From: Siniperca chuatsi
Taxonomy: Eukaryota > Chordata > Actinopteri > Centrarchiformes > Sinipercidae
Assembly (NCBI RefSeq): GCF_020085105.1
Contig: NC_058061.1
Span: forward strand, 3,260,284 to 3,324,283
Length of the DNA stretch: 64,000 nucleotides
Direction of reading: 5' to 3'
Positions 1 through 15,000 of this stretch are shown one piece after another (position 1 is the first letter of the stretch; every line of letters begins with the position of its first letter). Made by a program: the position numbers and the translations under genes. A model generated the notes under the pieces. The model searched no databases. It saw only the letters and a list, made by a program, of their open reading frames with translations, and was not told the origin of the DNA.

Positions 1-97
1 TCAAAAATCATACAGGCATGTTAAAGTTGACACTTCTGCACCAAAGCTGATGAACCGTTTGCTTTTCTTCAAGAGTGAAAGATAATAAAATATTGAC

Positions 98-3000
98 CTT
101 GGTGCCAGGTTGGAAGACGGGCATGTTCCTGTCTGCCAGGTGCTCTGTGACTTTCACCCAGCTACGACAGAATGAAAGACATCAGGTCAAAGTGAGTGGT
201 GAACAGAACGGATGTGAAAGACTTTTGTTTGAGTTCATATTTAACGTGTTTACCTGCTCTTGTACATCTGGATCTGCTGCTCTATGAGCTCTCTGTATGA
301 ACTCTCAGCTTTCTTCTGAGTCACCGTCACCAGCTGGATCAGCTCAGACCTGAAGACATTCACCGGTGAGACTCAACAATACATTTAAACGTTTCACTCA
401 CTTAAAAGACTATACTGTGGTTTCGTGCAGTTTCAGCCCATATAGAATATATCACGTCCACTTACTGCACCACTAACCAGTTTTGCAAACCATGCTGCTG
501 CTTTTTAGACATTTGGATGTATTTTCTTTGACCTTCCGTGCAGCCATTGGTTTCTTTAGAGTATAAAATACAATAATGCAACTCTTGAAACTGGCTTGTG
601 TTGTTTCATTTATTCCGGTCAGCACATAATCTGAATCGTCAAGCAACACTAATGTAACTTTGACAAACATTGATGTTCGAAGTCTGCCAATAGATTTTCA
701 TTATATATGAATGGAAACCAATGGGTGCCTGGAAACAGCAAAACTCTGAAAGATGTGGCACGATGGTCCAGTCTTTACAATTAGTCATTATTTTTTATTA
801 ATGGGATGTCCAAAGATTGTAATTTCTGCTTGCCTTTCATTAAACTTCCATCATTAACGCACACTGGGTATTTTAATAACACCTATGTTCACCACCCCTC
901 ATTCATCCTTTTCTCTCTCACATTTTGGTTTGTTTGTGCTCTAACACGAATAAATAATTGTTGCTTGTGCATCTTGGTTTATAAATGTACAAAGCAAATA
1001 TTTAGTTACATTCTTGTGGATCCTAAAGATGTCAGATCAAACTATGAACCAATTATCAAAATGGCTGCAGATTTATTTTCTGTTGATCGTTATTTAACTT
1101 AAATTATTGGCAAAATATAAACAATTTGTAGTTCAGTAGCTAAAACGTGCAAAACGGTCCTTAAAAGACGAATCTGAAGCATTCAAGTTACTGTAAAATT
1201 AATTAGCACATTCAAAACTCCGTTTTGTCTCAATTTTGTATTTGTTTTCTTTATAATGGAACTATTAAATCATCATAGTGGTTGCAAAAAAAACCTTGTG
1301 ATAACAATTCATCTACGAAAAGAAGGATGCTCACTTCTCCAGCGACTTGAGGATGTAGTTGTAGTTGTTGTGCAGGAAAATGGCACTCAGAGCTGAATCC
1401 TCGTACACTTTGGATTTGCTGAGCAGGTTCAGCTGCAGGTTCCCCAACACCTTACCTGAGAGGAAAAACTCATCCATCAGTTTCCAAAACGAAACCTGGA
1501 CATTTTACTATAAAGAGGCGTTGGTTTCTTCTATACTTACATATGTAAGTACTGAGGAGCCTTTTGTTGAACTCGGAGGTGTAGCTGCTCGCTGAGGAAC
1601 TCGTCTCTGGAAGAAATACAGGCGGTGTTATTACGAACACTTCCTATTTTACTCAATAACCCACAATTATGATCTTTACTACTTAATATAATCTTATAAC
1701 ACTCAACACACACTCAAACTCCTCTCATGACAATAAGTATTCATTACAGTGGAAGCACTCAGGTTCCCATGGTAGCATCTCAAAGTACTTTCCTTCAGCT
1801 TCAGCACATCATCATCATCAGTGTCTCATTATGAAACAGATTCCTCTCTCCTTCTGAATTAATTAGCTGCAGAAAATATCCACAACTGAACTCATCAGCA
1901 GTGGTGGAAAGTAACTACGTACATTTACTGTACTTGTACTTTACACTTGTACTCCACTGCAATTCAGAGGGAAATACTGGGAGTACTTTTTACTGCACTA
2001 CATTCATCTGACAGCTTTAGTTACTTTTCAGATCAAGACTTAATACGTCTATGATTATAAAATATACAAACAGTATATACAGTTGTTAAAATCAGCTCCA
2101 CCTTGACAACATTCTGATGCTGCTTTTACTGTAATGAATCAGGAATAAAATATGTAATAATAATGTATAATAAATAAACACTTGGAATGGAGCCATTTTG
2201 CATAATGAGTACTTTAACTTTTGATTCTTTAAGTACAATTTGCTGCAAATACTTGTGTATTTTTACTTAAGTAAGATTATGAATGCAGGAGTTTAGCAAA
2301 AGATCGGAGAACTACTTCTACCACTGCTCATCAGGGGCCTACACACGGCCTTTTGCTTACCTCGGGGGTCTAAAGGTATATTGTAAGTGTCCCCCAGTAC
2401 TAAAAGGGCCGAGGCAAGGCAAAAGAGGAGAGAAAGAGAAAGAGGCACAAGTTCACAAAGGTTAGAAAAGATCTGTTAGTGCAGAGTAAGCAAACAAGTC
2501 ATCGGCCAGGCAGCGAGGGGTCGAGTGAAAAGAGACTGTTAATGAAAAGGAGGAAAAGCAAAGCTGCGATCAACAGGGGACAGGAGGGAGCCAGAGACCT
2601 TCAAATACTGATTTACAACCCCCAGAGGAGATGTGATAACATATCAAATGAATAAATATTTTCTAAAATATCACTGGGACCGACACACAGCCCCTGAATC
2701 TGAACAACATGCTGGACAAAAAGACGTCGCAGAGAGGCAGGGGGGGTGAAAACAGACAGAATGAGTGAGGGGAGGAACTAGGAAACTTATGACAGTGTTG
2801 GATTGGTGCTACTGAGACATACAGCTTGTGAATAAGGTCTAGACTGAGCAAAGGTCCATGTGATCATTTTTCTATATTCAAAGACCATCTGTCCACCTCG
2901 TACATCAGCATCAGTAATCTTCTAATCTGTGTTTGGACAGCGACACGTTTTCTTGTTTTTGCACTTTGGATTTGAAATGACAACATGAGTATGAGCTTAA

Positions 3001-5989
3001 AGCTGTATTAAATGATTTTTTGGCAAACAAAACATGGACATATTGTTTTATCTGTCATCTTATTGACCTTATGTGTTTTAGCAACAAGGAAGAGCTACAA
3101 CTCCATTATTTAGTCTTGAAGTGGGAATGTGACCTTCTGCCTACATTTGATCAAATATCCAACCAGTTTTATAATCTAACATACAGCACGAAGGACTGAC
3201 AGAGCTGGAAGAACATAACTTTTTACATGGCGGCACTAATTAGATCAGTGCTCTGGTATCAGCCTGTCATGTTTACTGTTACAACAGTCATGGTGACTGA
3301 TCAGAATGTGTGTTGGGTTTTATTATGTGTTTCTAACAGTATGATATTATAAAAGAAGTTGTCTGAGTGTGACCGTTCAAAACATGTCAGGCGGGCCGCA
3401 TAAGGTCAGTGAAGTTGATATGGCATTTGGAGTCGTGTTTGTGTCCACCTGATGAATATAAGTCCAATATTCACTCTCCTTTAAACTCTGTTTTTGGTCT
3501 CCACCTGCTCCTGAGAAAAACATGTGACTCTTTAGCTACTAGATGCTCCACTATGTTCACCAGCTAGTATACAGCGGGTTTATCAGAGCTTTTTCACTGG
3601 AAACAACGCTGATGAGAGCGCTGAAGCAAAAAATGGCTGTTTTCAGTCTGTCAAATATGAACATTTCCTGCTTTTCTCTTTTTTTAGATTAGTATAAACT
3701 AACATTTTTGGGTTTTTGACCGTTGCTCAGGCAAAACAAGACATTTGAACACATAGTGTGGACTGAGAAACTGGGATGTATATTTTTCACTTTTTTTTTT
3801 GACACTTTTTAGACTAAAAGAATTGATTAACTGATAATGAAAATAATCAGTAGTTGCAAATCTACTTCCTATGAATTTAAAAGTATCCATTCGAATATTA
3901 GTTCCATTATAGGAAAATATGAGACCTGTGAAATAAAGTGTTACTAATGTTCCTCTGGTTGGAGCTAAAAACCTTCTTGGTTGCTTTGGCTGTGTATAAA
4001 AAGGGCTTACGAGTCCTACACTGTTCACCCAATGTGGTTGAGAACACACACCAAATTAAAGCTGACAGTCTTTAAGCCCATAGTTTCATTTCCAACCTAA
4101 TGTGTTGGAGAACAGAGCCAAAAAATGAAAAGCATATCACTGTCCAAATACTCTGAAAGAATGTGCAGGTTAACAGGAGACCTACACTAACGTAACTTAG
4201 TTTAGATCACACACATCTGACAAGGACCACTGCTGATATTAGCACTAAAGCAAACAGCATCTTAGCAGCCTAGCAGGGCAGCAGGAGGTCTACGATAGCG
4301 AGCGCTAACTGCTCGTGTTGGTGCGGCTGTACCTTGGGAGGCCAGCATGGCTCCGGCTGTCTCGTGGAAGTCCAGCAGCTGCTGCAGGAACAGGATGGCC
4401 TGCAGGAGAGAGGTCAAGGTAAGCATCACCTCAGCTTATCCATTAAACAGACAAGCGCCGCTCGGCGCTGTTAGCCATTCCCATGGAGACCACCTGGATC
4501 CCCAGAGACGGACAAACAGCATAGTCCTCGTGGAAAGGTGTTGAGTTTGAAGTGCAGAGTGAGCAAATAAATCCAGCGCTGTTACAACAGAGAAGTAAGT
4601 GCGCGTTAGCTTACATTGCTGGTCAGTTCGTGGACCGTTCCATCCTTGGGCATGTTGTACTCTTTATCAGGATCATTCTGTGGTTAGACGAGAGAGACTT
4701 CAGCACAAAACTACTGACTGAATGATCAGTGATTGGTGACAGAGATTGCAGCGTGAGCGTCTTGCCTTGATGCTGTCTGCAAACTCCTCCAGAGCTTTGG
4801 CTCCTATAGTTTCCATAGAGGTGATGAGCGTAGGCAGCTTGTTCTTGGTGCTTGCTGCTGTTCCCTGTAGACAAAGTTAAATAAATGTAACTCAGAAAGT
4901 TCAAATGAAAGATTATGTTTATGCAGCATTTTCTCTCACTGCTACAGAAGGTAATGCTGTGCAAACAGTGAGACTAAACTGATTAAGACCTGCAGTGTTG
5001 AGTCAAACTCAGACTTGTTCATTTTCAGGTGTCTGAGGATGGGGAAGATGGTGAGGACGGCTGAGTAGTCATGGCGCATTATGGCTCTGCGAGCTGCAGA
5101 CACGATGTTGTCTCCCTCCAGCATCAGGTTGTCCAGCGCCTCCTGTGGACAGACGATGTAACAGGAAGCCGATTAAACACAATGAAACAGAAGTGGAAAC
5201 ACAACAGTGCAGAGGCGACTTAGGAAGGAATATTTTGGTAACTTCCTCTTTCTTCTGTTTCATGAAACAAGCTTAGATAGATGACAGTTATACATAAATA
5301 TTATGAATTACACACTCACATTCACACCTAGGGGCAATTTAGAGTCTCATATTAACTTGACCTGCATGTCTTTCGACTGTGGAAGGAAACTGGAAACATG
5401 CAAACTCAACACAGAAAACATTCAACCCCAGGGCCTTCCTGTACGAGGCCAAAGTGGTAAACACCCCATCACCACGATGCTTTTAACTTTAATCAGTCCC
5501 AACAAAAGGGCTTCTTGCCACAATTTAAAAGAAGTTGGCTCACAAACCGATTGTTTTACCTCGCTGTCAAGATATCAATCGCTCTGGTCCTTACAAGCAA
5601 AATGGTTACCTGGTTGAAACCCGTTTTAACGTGTTATGGTGATCCAAGCAACGTTTGGGAAGAGGCAGTAAAGAGTTCACTAAATAGCTGCTGTTTCATT
5701 CGTAGCTTATGATGCTTTAGTAAACTATTCACATTCTTGGTGTTGACCCTTGAGCACATTTTGATTTGGGTAAAACCTGAATAAAAGTTACTTGGAGTAC
5801 TGATTGTTTATGATGCTCTAGTTGCTGCCAGTTATACCATAAACCTCACAGATTCCACTGATTAGATGGACTAATGTTCTGTAATGAACAGTAGGAATCA
5901 TATTCAAGCCTTCTAATTCTAATAAAATGCATTTTATAACTTTTTTTTCTACATATATATATATATAATCCATCATATATATATAATGC

Positions 5990-6024
<35 letters not shown>

Positions 6025-9000
6025 ATATAAAATAGAATCCATCAACTATATTTGACTTTGAGAGGTGCATAAATTCAAGTAGGATGCATTTTTTCATTTT
6101 CAACTAGCTCTGGTTATTCTGAAAAGTGTCCAGTATAAATTTATTTATTTATATATAAGAAATAAAAATTATATATTTTATTTTTGCAGATTTATTGCTC
6201 ACAGTTGTGGTATTTCCCAATTATTGGCAAATAATTATGCCAAGTATTGCGATTAACTATTAGAAAAATATTTAGACAGCATTAAAATAAGGTAATCCTT
6301 CTACGTTTTTGATACATTTGGACAAAAAGGCAGTAAAATCAAGTCAAAATCATTACATTTCACAAAACCCTGGAGGCTGATTTCTAAATGAAAATCCTTT
6401 TAAATACTTATAAGCAGATCAATGAGTGTTAAATATTTTTCACACTGATTTGACAAATCCTGACAAAACTCATTTCAATAAGTAACACTTTGGTGTAACG
6501 ATCAGGAAGAGGTCCAAGCCTCACATGACAGTGACGATCTGCCTACACCTCAAATTCAAATGTATTTCTCTCTCTGACCTGAATGAGGGAGTCAAAGGTC
6601 TTCTTCTGGTGGTGCTCGGGGATGATTTCTGCCAGAAGGGCGTACTCGCTCTGGGCCAGCTTGACGAAGGCACTGATACAGTGGATGTAGGAGTCAATCT
6701 CGATGTCCAGAACGTCATCCTTTCCTGAGAGGTACACGAGGAAAGATCCAGTCAGCCAGTAAACAAAAAGGTTTTCATATAAGACATGGTCTCTGGTGCT
6801 GTGGCTGGCAGCTAAAAAGCAGTTACTGAGTATGTGTATATATATTCAGATGAAGGTGTTTAGCTGCAGGCTGTGACTGTTCTTGTTTGGTAAAAGAAAA
6901 TGAGACGTGTTAAAGCGGCAGTAGCTGAGACTTTTATGTCTTAGCGGCCTGTTTTGTTGATAATGTTCCTTCTCATTCCCACATGTTCCCGTCACTTACC
7001 TGCGGCAGCCCCGTGCTTCTCGGTCAGGGCGTCAGAGAGGTGTTTGACCCGCAAGTCATGATCGTAACCTGGTGGGTGGGGTGGGGTGGGGTGGGGCAGC
7101 AGGGACACAGGCCTAGTCAAACCACTGGGGTCATGACTAGGCCACAGGGCAGGGGGGGCAAACCTGAACCTGGAACATCTGTACCGACCACCACTAAGCA
7201 CCCAGCAGGGGGGAGGAAGCAGGGGACACCCACTGAAGTGGGGGGGGCTGAAAGTGCCCAGAGAGGTTTGGTGTGTGTGTGACTCATATCTAAAGTTAGT
7301 CAGTGTGTGTTTCAACTACATGAGAGCAACCAGCTTTAAGAAAAACGTCACAACAGCTTTTGATTCATTGCAGCTCTTAAAGGTTAATTCCATCCTTTCA
7401 CACTTTGACACTATTAAATATTTTAGGTTTTGGTGTACCGACTTTCCTGCAACCTGCCTGGTCAACTTCTTCTTTCCTACGTTTCCCAGAATGCCTTTCA
7501 CCAAACCCCCACTGGATATTCCTAAACTTGTTCAATTTAAAAGGCGCCCTGTGGAGTTTTCTTGTAAACAAAGTTTACATTCAGTGTTTCTCTCATTGTG
7601 TGAATCCTTGAGGTCCAACAAACGTGTTGAATCCATTTCCTTCTAGAAAACATTTTCACAGCTGTTTTTTTTTTTTTGTGTGTGATCATTTTGAAACCTG
7701 CAGTGTTTACATCCAGTTTGCTGGCATCTCTGCAGGCACACTGCTATGTTTCTTGGCACATTACTGCCACCAACTGTCACTCAGTTGAATAGCTAGCGGG
7801 TAGCAGCACAAGCACAAGATACAAAAGTCACACCTGCCTTTAATTTTGGGTTGTACATGACTTGAGCAGTTAGATTGATACAATCGATTAGTGGATTACT
7901 TAATCGGCAGAAAATCTATCAACAGTTTAGACAATTAATACTTTGTCATTTGTCAATAACAAATGTCAAACATTCTTTTATTAAATGTGAGGATTTGCTG
8001 CTTTTCTCTTTTATTTATAAAGTGAATATCTTTGGGTTTTGAGCTGTTGGTTGAACACATCACCTCGAACCTGTGATCATAACAAATGTTTGAAATTTTA
8101 TGGACTAAAGGAATAATCAAACCGTGAGATTAGCCGCTAATGAAAATTGTATGGTAAATATTAAAATGAGTACTTCTAGAGTAAACGTCTTATTCTACTC
8201 CAGTTTCAACATGCAGAGCAATAACTTTAGCACTAGCTGTTGCTAGCAGTTGAGAAAATGCTCATTATCGTCTGCTGCTTAAGCAAAACACAACACATCT
8301 TCTGGGTACGTTAGATTATGTGTCTTTTGAGACTTCAGTCAGTGGAAACGTCAGAATATCTGCCTCTTCTGTGATTTTTGGGGTGTTATGTCTATCTGTG
8401 TACTGTGTATTTAAGTTATTAATAAACTCCATGTTCTTCTGTTGTATTTTTAACAGCTGCTGAGAATTTTCCCTTGAAGCGACAATAAATTAAAGTGAAG
8501 TGATGGATTTTTTTTACCCTGCTGGCTCTAAAAAATTGACTCCAGAAACTGATGTCCACCATTAAAGATCACAGAAATATTTTCTCCAATGCAGTTCAGT
8601 GTAATTTTTGCTGGAAATATGTTGCTGTGACGTCTACATTACATTTGGCTAGTGGATTATGGAAAAGAAAACCAAACGACAAAGTATATCCATAAATGAT
8701 AGAAAGGTACTGTGCTAATATACTTTTTAAACAGTGATAAGTGTTTTAGGATGAAGGTGTTTGCTGTTTGGCCTCATGCAAGGCTAGAAGACAAATCCAG
8801 CTGTGTTTAGCTGCCTTATTGCAGGATTTATTAGATATCATTTATACTTGATTTCACATCTGCATGATCTGAAAGCTGTTGTGACTGTAGTGAGGAGACT
8901 TATGTGTGCCTGTTGCTCTGAATGAGAAACAACAGTCAAGCACAACATAACACTGGTACACTGTCAGCGAGGAGGGAGAGAAGACACCAAAGAGAAGACC

Positions 9001-12000
9001 GAGGTGCGTTACCTTCCAAAGGAGTGAGGTTAGAGCCCCCCTTTTTCCCATCCAGCCCATGCTGTGAGTACTGTTTCAGAAGGTTCTGAGCCTTGCGAAT
9101 GGTCCCTGGTCCCATAAACACAGAGACAGAGTCCAGAGGAGGGGGGGCAGCGAGGTCCAGACAGCCAAGAAACAGAAGAAGGAAGAAGAAGAAGGGAGAG
9201 CTAGGAAGTGAGTGACGAAACGCAGACACCACCACCGAGACAGGCAGCAGAGGTTTCAATGTGGCGTGGGGGGGTGGGTGGGGGGGAGACCACAGCCTAG
9301 CACCACAGCTACACAATAGGATGACCAGGTGAGAGACAGAGCAACTACAGCTACGTCATGAAAACACACCAGGGCACATGTGCTGGAACACATAGCACCC
9401 AGGGTCATGTAAGAGCAGAATAAACAGGTTAGGTCAGTTGTAAACACAAAACAGCCATCACAATTAATACAAACAGTCATATCCGGCATTAATATTACTA
9501 ATATTACCATAACATTTTGTTACATGGTTTAGAAGGGCAAAATCTACAGTACATTTATATTCTCAGGATTAAAACACAATATCTTAGTTTGGTTAGTGAG
9601 TTAGTAAGCATGTAGCACACTTAAAGCTGCATTCATTGATTTTTATTTATTTTTGCAACTTGGGAGCAGAAGAACTCCGCGACAAGCTGAAAAACTGTGG
9701 CTTATTATCGCTGTTGTAATGGCTAGCGTTTTAGCAAACAGTTGCCTATTTACACATGCAGCAAACACAGAGCAACAGAGTTTTTGTGTCCATCAAATGA
9801 TCCAATATTTACTCTCATTTTAGCTCTGGTTTGGTCTCTACCAGCCCCATTTGTGACTTCAGCTCCCCTTAACAGAGACGAGCCCACGCCTTTCCTACAC
9901 AAACCTTAGAGGAAAAACCTAAACGTTATTTTTAGTTACCCAGCAGTAAACGCTCCACTTTCTTCACCTGCTGGTTTCTAACTGTGTCTGTCTGCTGTTG
10001 GGTGCTGAGCAGGTAGCGTTCAGTGGGTTTATCAGAGCGTTTTCACTAAAAACAGCTGCCTGCTGCTGAGACCGAACCAGACAGGAGGCTAAAAAGCTCT
10101 GTAGTTCTTGGGGTCATCACTGCGAACAACCTCTTTTACATTACACATGTCATTTGATCCATTGTTAATACAAAAAAATATATTGCTTAGTGGAGCTTTA
10201 CTGCAGATTAGAGCAGGTGCATCTGTCCTCACTCTTCACTGCCCCAAAACCTTTCTTAACAATTTTATTTAACTCTTTGAATAACATCATAACTGTTCTT
10301 GCGAAAATGTTGTTGTGACACTTCAGCACAAGCAATAACGAGAATAAAAAGACCAAGCTGTGAGTGCATGTTGATGAAGTTACTTCAAATTCAAGCAGCG
10401 CCATCGACGAAAGAATAAAAACAATTTTAAAAAGCCTGTTTCATAATTTAAACAGTGCAATCAGATTTGTGCCCGAGGACCCAGAACATCAGCTGTTTAA
10501 CGGCTACAACACTATACACAGTTCTGTGACACACCCGTCATAGCACACACATCCACTCGGCACAACTTATTCACACACTGAAAACTCTGCAGCCTCTAGT
10601 TTCATGTTGGTAAACTGCTGTCGACGCAGAGGCGGTACGTCTGCATTGCAGTCCACTCATAACAGCAAAGACACAATGAACCAGCAGGCTACAAATTTTA
10701 TTTCTGAAAGTGTTTTGGTCAAATCTTTTTGACATCTTGGATGGATAATACAACCAAAATACAGCTGCAGTCAACTATTAAGGCTACAGGTTACTAAAGT
10801 TCAGTAATATCACATTTTTCATGCAGTCCTGCTGAAAAATATAATCCATCTCCTGCTTTCATGACAGAAATTTACACACACACATTCTATAAAGAAAATC
10901 CCATCATTTGTTGTTATTTTGTATGTACTGTATTTTTGGAATTGGATGAATAAGCAAACTAATTACGAAACAAAATACTAATCCAACAAGAGCAATCAAT
11001 GAGGATAATACGGATATAAGATTCAGTATTAGAAATGTTGTACTTCCAGCGCTCCAGCTCAATAAAATGAACAGTGAACCATCCTACGGGTTTGCTCATC
11101 ATCAACACATTACAAAGTGTTTTCTAAGCTGACAAAACCATCTCAGCACAAGGACCATTTATCAGCTCTTCTGGAGCTTTCTATTACAATCTTCCTCAGC
11201 AGACGGGAGTCTGATCAGTAAATCTGACTTGTTTGTCTGAAAGCTGATGGATCTCAGTTGTGAAGTGAAACTTTACAGATCTCCAAGTTCAGAAGTTAAA
11301 CCGAGATGCCGCTCGTGATATAAGTAGCTGATTCGGCTGGCACAGAGAGGAACCACACGGCTCATTACAGTGAATTAATTCCACCTTTTCAGTCTTACTC
11401 AAACCATCGCTGCAGTTTCCAGCAGTACATACCACAGTGAGACTAGAGGCTTACATCTATACTGAAAGCAACCGACTAAATCTCTCCACAGAACAAATAA
11501 ACAAAATAACGGTCCTTATTCTCACTGCTTCAACAAACTCATGCTGTCACTTATTTGCTGTGAAATGTGGCGTCCGACGGACAGAAGCAAGCACGAGGCG
11601 CACACTAAAGCTTTCTGTTTACCTGGGATGTAGACTGTCATCACAGCACAGGGATTATAAAAGAGGAAAGGATGAAGGATTAGTTAGAGCCGACTGTAAA
11701 TCACAGGGGGGTAGTAGTGCTCTACAGTTCGGTGAGTAGGATCATTAGAGAGATCGTGGAGGATACTTGAAACAGAATAATGTGGCTGGATGGAAATCTA
11801 ATCAAACAGACTCAGTGTAGTGAAGATGTGGGTTTCTGTGTGCTGAAAGGTGCTGCTATGATTTAATAATCAACATTATGCAGAATCATGCTTCTTTGTT
11901 AGACAAATCTAAATAGAGGGCCTGTATATTGGAGTGCGATTACAGACTGAAGGGGAGTGATGATGGATTATGTTTGAGAAGGCGCGTCTGTTGCTGACCT

Positions 12001-15000
12001 GGTCTCTTGGGAGCCTTTTTGGTGGGCGTGTCCTTGCGTTTGGTTTGGACAGCGGGCGAGTAGAGGATCCCAGAGGAGGCGCTGTTCTTGCGGAAGTGAT
12101 CCTTCAGGCCTTTGATGGAGCGATCCAGCTGGTTAGACCTGATCTGGAAGTAGACATTCATGAAATCTGCAGGGGAGAGAGGAGAGTTACAACAGCCCTG
12201 GTGAAAAGATAAGGCTGGTGTTTTTCTGTTTCTTAATACTTTATAACTTCTTTCCCCTGTCCGTGGCTTTCAGCCCAAAGCCCAAGATCTTTAAAAACAC
12301 CTCATAAATATAAAGTGTGTTTAAAAAAAGGCTCAGCTGCTCGCTGTAGTTTTTAATCAAACAAACAGGAGGAAATCGTGCATTTGTTGGGGACTATTTT
12401 CAGCGGCGGATGAATCCACATGTGGTGCTGTAGTGAGTGTTTGGGGCAGCAGGACAGTGTGTGTAGGACTGAGTCAAAATAAACTACAGTGTGTGTGTTC
12501 ATGGTGATGAAGGAACATGTCAGCCAGTGCAACAGTGCGGCTCACTGATGTGTTTTTAATAGTTTTTGGACGACAGTGGAGCTCTGCGGCTCAGAGGAGG
12601 AAGATGTATCAGGCTTTGGATACACACACAACACTTGTTCGTAGGATACATTCACTGTTAGTTTGGGGATTTTAAGGGGATTTGTTGACAATAAGACAAT
12701 ATAAAATAATGCCGACTGACTGGAGTGGAAATCAGCAGCTACTGAGGCCACAATAAAAGTGCAGCAAAAATGTTTCCAACAGTTTCCAGATGAAAAGGAA
12801 GTAACTGAAGTTATTAACATTAAAGGCCTTTAAACTTTCTATTTTTTAAATCTCTATTTCTATCTTTGAAATATTAATGCAAAAAATATCAGTACTTCGT
12901 GTGAGCATATTAATTCAAAGCTGATGAGAAAAGGAATAAAATATTTCAACCATATTATTTGTATTTATACTGATTACATTGCCATCGTGCCAAAGGTTTA
13001 TAAATACAGTCTGCCTCCCTGCTGATCATTACTGTCTGACTGACAGATGTGCAGAAGTTATTTTTGCTATAGAACAAACGACACACTCGAGAAAATAAAA
13101 CTGATCTTCACCTCTTGTCCAATGAGAGATACAGATATTCATATGATGAATCCCAGTGACTTTGATGATCCTGACTTTCCACTTGACACCTCGAAAACTA
13201 CTAAGTGGACTGGATTCTAGTGAGTCTCAGTTGAACTTTGCGATAACTTTGTAGTGTTTGTGTCTAAGCTAAGCCTTAATAAAGCTCAGACTGAAGAAGT
13301 ACAGCTTCAACCTTTTTGGCTTGTGACCCTTAAAAGTGAAGTTGTGACCCTTCGTCACAGGCAGTAACTAACTCCAACAAAGTTATGTTTGATGTTCCCG
13401 TCTCAGATTCTTTCATTTTAGAGGTCTGAAGAGGTAAAACGATCTAGTACTTCATGAGAAAACCAAAGATTAGTGAAAAATTTGAAAAATGAAAACAATT
13501 TTGCAGCAATGTTTCTTTTAAAATCTTTTGAATCATCGTGCGGCCCCTTGAGAAGTCCCGACCCGCAGGTTGGGAACCACCGGCTCAAACCGACTTACTC
13601 TTAGATCATTACCACGAGCAGAGCCAAAAGTATAAAGTTATCTCTCCATTTGTAATCCATCCTCTTGGGGTCACTGGCATGGCTACAGACTTTTACATTC
13701 TCTCCACACCACGTGTGGCGTGGTGTTGGCCTTCTCGCCACTCACTCTGTCCGGCTGATGATGACACACCCTGGACCTGGTCTGAAGTAACCATGTGGAA
13801 GCCTCTAAGATGGATGCTGTATCGATAGTGCTGGAAGTTTATAGTAACATTAATGTCAAGCTAGACTGATTGTTTTGTTTTTGTTTTTTATAATGCATCA
13901 TATCTCCACAGTGTAATTATAAAACAGATATTTTCTGTTTATTTTTTAAAAAAAAAACCCACACTGATTCGACCGCCTGAACAATCTAAATCTGTCTGTG
14001 TGAGACCTGGAATACAGGAATAAGGAAGGGCAGCTAAAGGAGGAGCAGTAAAGAGAGCACGGCTGGTGTGGACAGGACGTCAGAAATAAAAGCACCACAC
14101 AAGCTACAACTGCCTAACAAAATAAAGCCGTACCCTGGTTACGTCCGTACTCCACCAGCCAGCCGGCGATGCAGATGATGTCTTGGAGCACGGCTTCGGG
14201 CAGGTGTTCCAGCACCACATCCTCCTGGACCTCCAGCTCGTCGTCGACACTGATGGCGTCCAGGATGAGGATGGGGGGGACGGGTTTACTGTAGCGGGTC
14301 AGGAGGCTGCGGAACTCAGCCTCCAGCAGCTCTTTACCCTTCTCAAAGCGCGCTTTCTGCAGAAAAGCAACAACATTTTGTCTATTTTCTGGGAATTTGC
14401 CTTTTGTTTTCTTACGCATAAAAACGTTTACACCTACACATCCTTTACATATAAAGCCAGCTGGTTATTCTTGAATCGTCTCAGAGGTCAGTTTGACCAA
14501 ACGCTCAGACAATAAACTGCGTGTTTCGATGGAGAACTGTGCGAATGATTTGATCTCTTTTCATTTACACTATTTTTTGCATCCAGCACCTTCTTGACTC
14601 GTAGTGTGCAGTGGCTCTGGAAATCCTTATTATTCTTTTAACAACTAATACAGGACAAGATTAACTATAATAATAATAATCTTAACAATGCTCCCACGGA
14701 TTAAAGTGTGTAACTGTGTGGATGTGATGCAAGGCGGTGTTTAAAAATAATGTAATCATTTTGTAGCAAACCTTAAAGGAATAGCTTAACATTGAGAATA
14801 ATACTTACTGTCTTTCTTGCCGAGAGTTCGACGAGAAGATCGACACCACTCTCATGTCTGTCCATTAAATATGAATGATGGAGCCAGCAGCCAGTTAGCT
14901 TAGCTTAGCTTAAAGACTGGAAACAGGGGGAAACAGCTAGCCTGGCTCTGTCCAGGTAACAAAATCCACCTACCAGCACCTCTAACGCTCACTAAGTTAC

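Noticed and set aside
4760-4766. Treating the missing GT at exoc7 exon 11 as a broken gene
   Set aside because: AAG|gcaaga is a good GC-type donor and the downstream exons are intact and in frame.
6983-7315. Overlapping open frames on both strands
   Set aside because: Low-complexity G/C-rich intron sequence around the GGGGT tract; the real exon (7000-7068) is short and in another context.
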